Shown here: piece after piece, positions 32,760 to 34,109 of the stretch
Layout of the letters: each line of letters begins with the position of its first letter
Numbering within the stretch: position 1 is the first letter of the stretch
NCBI GenBank assembly: GCA_903828695.1
Contig: CAIKNE010000016.1
Coordinates: 1-34,109, forward strand
Origin: an uncultured Burkholderiales bacterium
Lineage (GTDB): Bacteria > Pseudomonadota > Gammaproteobacteria > Burkholderiales > Burkholderiaceae_C
DNA length: 34,109 nucleotides
Direction of reading: 5' to 3'
Position numbers and translations under genes: made by a program
Notes under the pieces: generated by a model
What the model was told of the DNA's origin: nothing
Databases searched by the model: none
Seen by the model: only the letters and a program-made list of their open reading frames with translations

Positions 32760-33746
32760 TTAAGTTTTGCGACTTAACAAACCTTCGGCCAACTCAGCCA
32801 ATGCGCTCTTATAGGTCGAATCATGAAGGTGTTCCAGTGCTTTGAGGGCGCGGCGGGCCTCTGCCATTGCGGCCTCTCGGGTCGCAGTCATCGCTCCAGT
32901 CTCATGAACAATACTGACAATATCTGAGAGCTGGTCTGCGCGACCTTGTCTGATGGCATTTTGAATGAGTTCTTTTTGAGCAGCGGTGGCGCGTTGCATG
33001 GCTACGATAAGGGGGAGAGTTGTTTTCCCCTCTCTTAAATCATCGCCTAAATTCTTACCAAGCTCTGTCGTGTCTCCGTCGTAATCCAGTACATCATCAA
33101 TGACTTGAAAGGCGGTGCCTAGGGCTTGCCCATATTCAGCGCAAGCGGTCTCAATAACCTCGGATGCACCAGTCATCACTGCCGGAATTCTGCAACTGGC
33201 CTCAAACAATTTTGCAGTTTTAGAGCGAATTACACGCAAATAACCGGCCTCATCTAGGGATGGGTCGTGCATATTCATGAGCTGGAGGACTTCGCCCTCT
33301 GCGATCACATTAGTGGCCTCAGCCAATAATGCAAGCACTCTCATTTCCTTGCACTCCACCATCATTTGAAAGGCTCTTGAATAAAGGAAATCACCGACCA
33401 ATACGCTAGCAGGATTGCCAAATGAGGCGTTTGCCGTTGCTCGTCCCCGCCTGAGCGTTGATTCGTCCACGACATCATCGTGCAAAAGAGTCGCTGTGTG
33501 GATGAATTCAACCACTGCTGCAAGTTGAATTCTGTGGGCGTGTTTGTATCCCAGAGCACCTGACATGAGCAAAAGAAGTGCAGGTCTAAGTCTTTTACCA
33601 CCCGCCGATATGATGTATTGACAAATCTGCCCAACCAAGGGCACGCTTGTGTCCAGACGTTGGGTGGTGAGTGCGTCCACTAAGGCCATGTCCACTTGAA
33701 TCAGTGACAAAGGGGTGGAGGGTGGATTGCTAGGTGCAGGTGTCAA
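32760..33746 (-). CDS. ispB: Octaprenyl diphosphate synthase
   Basis: A trans-prenyltransferase of about 328 residues that makes the ubiquinone side chain. The two Asp-rich motifs are DDVVD (about 90-94, in LLHDDVVDESTLRRGRA) and DDVLD (about 216-220, in QVIDDVLDYDG); GGKRLRP near residue 50 binds the allylic/IPP phosphates. The start is uncertain: the conserved region begins near SLIQVDMALVDAL. TTG at 33746 lies just downstream of a perfect TATAAT box and gives family-like length; GTG at 33695, ATG at 33689 or TTG at 33797 (upstream of that box) are alternatives. It is divergent from rplU, standard for this order. Confidence 0.93.
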   Translation of the reverse strand: MTPAPSNPPSTPLSLIQVDMALVDALTTQRLDTSVPLVGQICQYIISAGGKRLRPALLLLMSGALGYKHAHRIQLAAVVEFIHTATLLHDDVVDESTLRRGRATANASFGNPASVLVGDFLYSRAFQMMVECKEMRVLALLAEATNVIAEGEVLQLMNMHDPSLDEAGYLRVIRSKTAKLFEASCRIPAVMTGASEVIETACAEYGQALGTAFQVIDDVLDYDGDTTELGKNLGDDLREGKTTLPLIVAMQRATAAQKELIQNAIRQGRADQLSDIVSIVHETGAMTATREAAMAEARRALKALEHLHDSTYKSALAELAEGLLSRKT

Positions 33747-33773
33747 AGTGTTATTTTTGAGTGTATCGTCGCA

Positions 33774-33779
33774 ATTATA
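33774..33779 (-). promoter_or_regulatory. ispB: Candidate -10 box of ispB
   Basis: Read on the minus strand this is a perfect TATAAT. No good -35 hexamer lies 16-18 bp upstream, so the assignment rests on the -10 alone. If used, transcription begins near 33767, which excludes the TTG at 33797 as start codon. Confidence 0.4.
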
Positions 33780-33847
33780 GGAGCGCCCTAAAATCAAGCG
33801 TCTTGTCTGGCTATTTCACGGATCAATTTTGCACAACCGACCGGGTC

Positions 33848-33893
33848 TAGCCCCAATTAATCACGCATTTGGGGCTAATTACGTTGTAATTAG
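33848..33893. other. Two overlapping dyads between ispB and rplU
   Basis: TAGCCCCAA (33848-33856) pairs with TTGGGGCTA (33869-33877), and CTAATTAC (33875-33882) pairs with GTAATTAG (33886-33893) around GTT. The two share 33875-33877, so both cannot form fully at once. They lie between the divergent promoters, upstream of the rplU -10, so they are more likely DNA sites or read-through terminators than part of the main rplU leader. Confidence 0.45.
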
Positions 33894-33953
33894 GGGGCTT
33901 GTTAAGCTAAAAAGGGTTGGATATAGGTAATTTCTGGCCAAATTTACTGGAAA

Positions 33954-33962
33954 TGCTATAAT
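33954..33962 (+). promoter_or_regulatory. rplU: Extended -10 promoter of rplU
   Basis: TGCTATAAT is a perfect extended -10 element (TGn plus TATAAT at 33957-33962). No strong -35 is needed with such a box, and none is evident. Transcription would start around 33968, about 52 nt before the rplU ATG. Confidence 0.65.
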
Positions 33963-33967
33963 TTAGG

Positions 33968-33994
33968 GCTCTGCGGAAAATCCTTTCCCAGAGC
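33968..33994 (+). promoter_or_regulatory. rplU: 5'-terminal leader hairpin of rplU mRNA
   Basis: GCTCTG (33968-33973) pairs with CAGAGC (33989-33994) and, after one bulged C, GGAAA (33975-33979) pairs with TTTCC (33984-33988), closing an ATCC tetraloop. The 11-bp stem starts almost exactly at the predicted transcription start. It could stabilise the mRNA or serve as a ribosomal-protein binding site; no T run follows, so it is not a terminator. Confidence 0.5.
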
Positions 33995-34019
33995 TTCAAA
34001 GAATTTTCTAGAGGTTAGT

Positions 34020-34109
34020 ATGTACGCAGTCATAAAAACTGGTGGCAAGCAGTATCGCGTGTCAACCGGCGAAAAAATTAAAGTAGAACAGATCGCTGCG
34101 GACGTAGGC
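34020..34109 (+). CDS. rplU: Ribosomal protein L21, 5' part only
   Basis: The first 30 codons of L21 before the window ends. [20 protein letters not shown] is the unmistakable L21 N-terminus. L21 binds 23S rRNA domain V/II in the 50S subunit. AGAGG lies about 7 nt upstream of the ATG. In this order rpmA and obgE normally follow, outside the window. Confidence 0.97.
   Translation, partial: MYAVIKTGGKQYRVSTGEKIKVEQIAADVG

Noticed and set aside
1-34109. CRISPR arrays, prophage, IS elements, toxin-antitoxin or defence genes
   Set aside because: I saw no regular repeat-spacer pattern, transposase, integrase, terminal inverted repeats or known defence motifs in either strand.

Overview
The window is a chromosomal housekeeping stretch from a betaproteobacterium of the order Burkholderiales. 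Its base composition is moderate, roughly half G+C by eye, which suggests a freshwater or reduced-genome type lineage rather than a GC-rich Burkholderia. The placement rests on gene order known from that order: mlaB - ABC exporter - BolA/ibaG - murA - hisGDCBHAFIE - HIT - tatABC - Do-like protease - nif3 - petABC - sspAB - tRNA-Thr - secA - argJ - ATPase - mutT - yacG/zapD/coaE - ispB - rplU. Short-form HisG, separate hisI and hisE, and a cytochrome b with a PVWY Qo motif all agree with it. Species cannot be named from the sequence alone.

Layout. Positions 1-3605 (+) hold the 3' end of mlaB, a two-gene ABC exporter, ibaG and murA: envelope lipid transport and peptidoglycan precursor synthesis. 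Positions 3614-11159 (+) hold the complete histidine pathway from PRPP except hisZ (the HisG partner) and hisN/hisB-N (the phosphatase), which must lie elsewhere. Positions 11209-15304 (+) hold a HIT protein, the Tat translocase, a DegS-like anchored protease and a Nif3 protein. pdxA (15351-16436) sits between this block and the bc1 operon petABC (16708-19539), followed by sspA-sspB and tRNA-Thr(UGU). A minus-strand DciA-type gene and secA follow, and secA ends in an excellent intrinsic terminator.

Positions 24610-27312 are the only clearly accessory segment. It has a small AT-rich winged-helix gene with direct repeats and a dyad upstream, convergent with a 622-residue TPR-glycosyltransferase. 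From 27313 the backbone resumes: argJ, a DUF815 ATPase and a NUDIX gene on +, then yacG, zapD, coaE, an unrecognised lipoprotein and ispB on -. The pilBCD genes usual between coaE and ispB are absent. Divergent rplU, cut by the window edge, has a strong extended -10 promoter and a 5'-terminal leader hairpin.

Functional links: Tat is the expected export route for the Rieske protein PetA, which here carries Lys-Arg instead of twin Arg. SspB ends in a ClpX-docking-like tail. IspB makes the quinone side chain used by the bc1 complex. I see no CRISPR array, prophage, IS element or obvious defence system. The best candidates for something undescribed are the winged-helix/TPR-glycosyltransferase insert, the lipoprotein in the pil slot, and several structured intergenic DNA or RNA elements.
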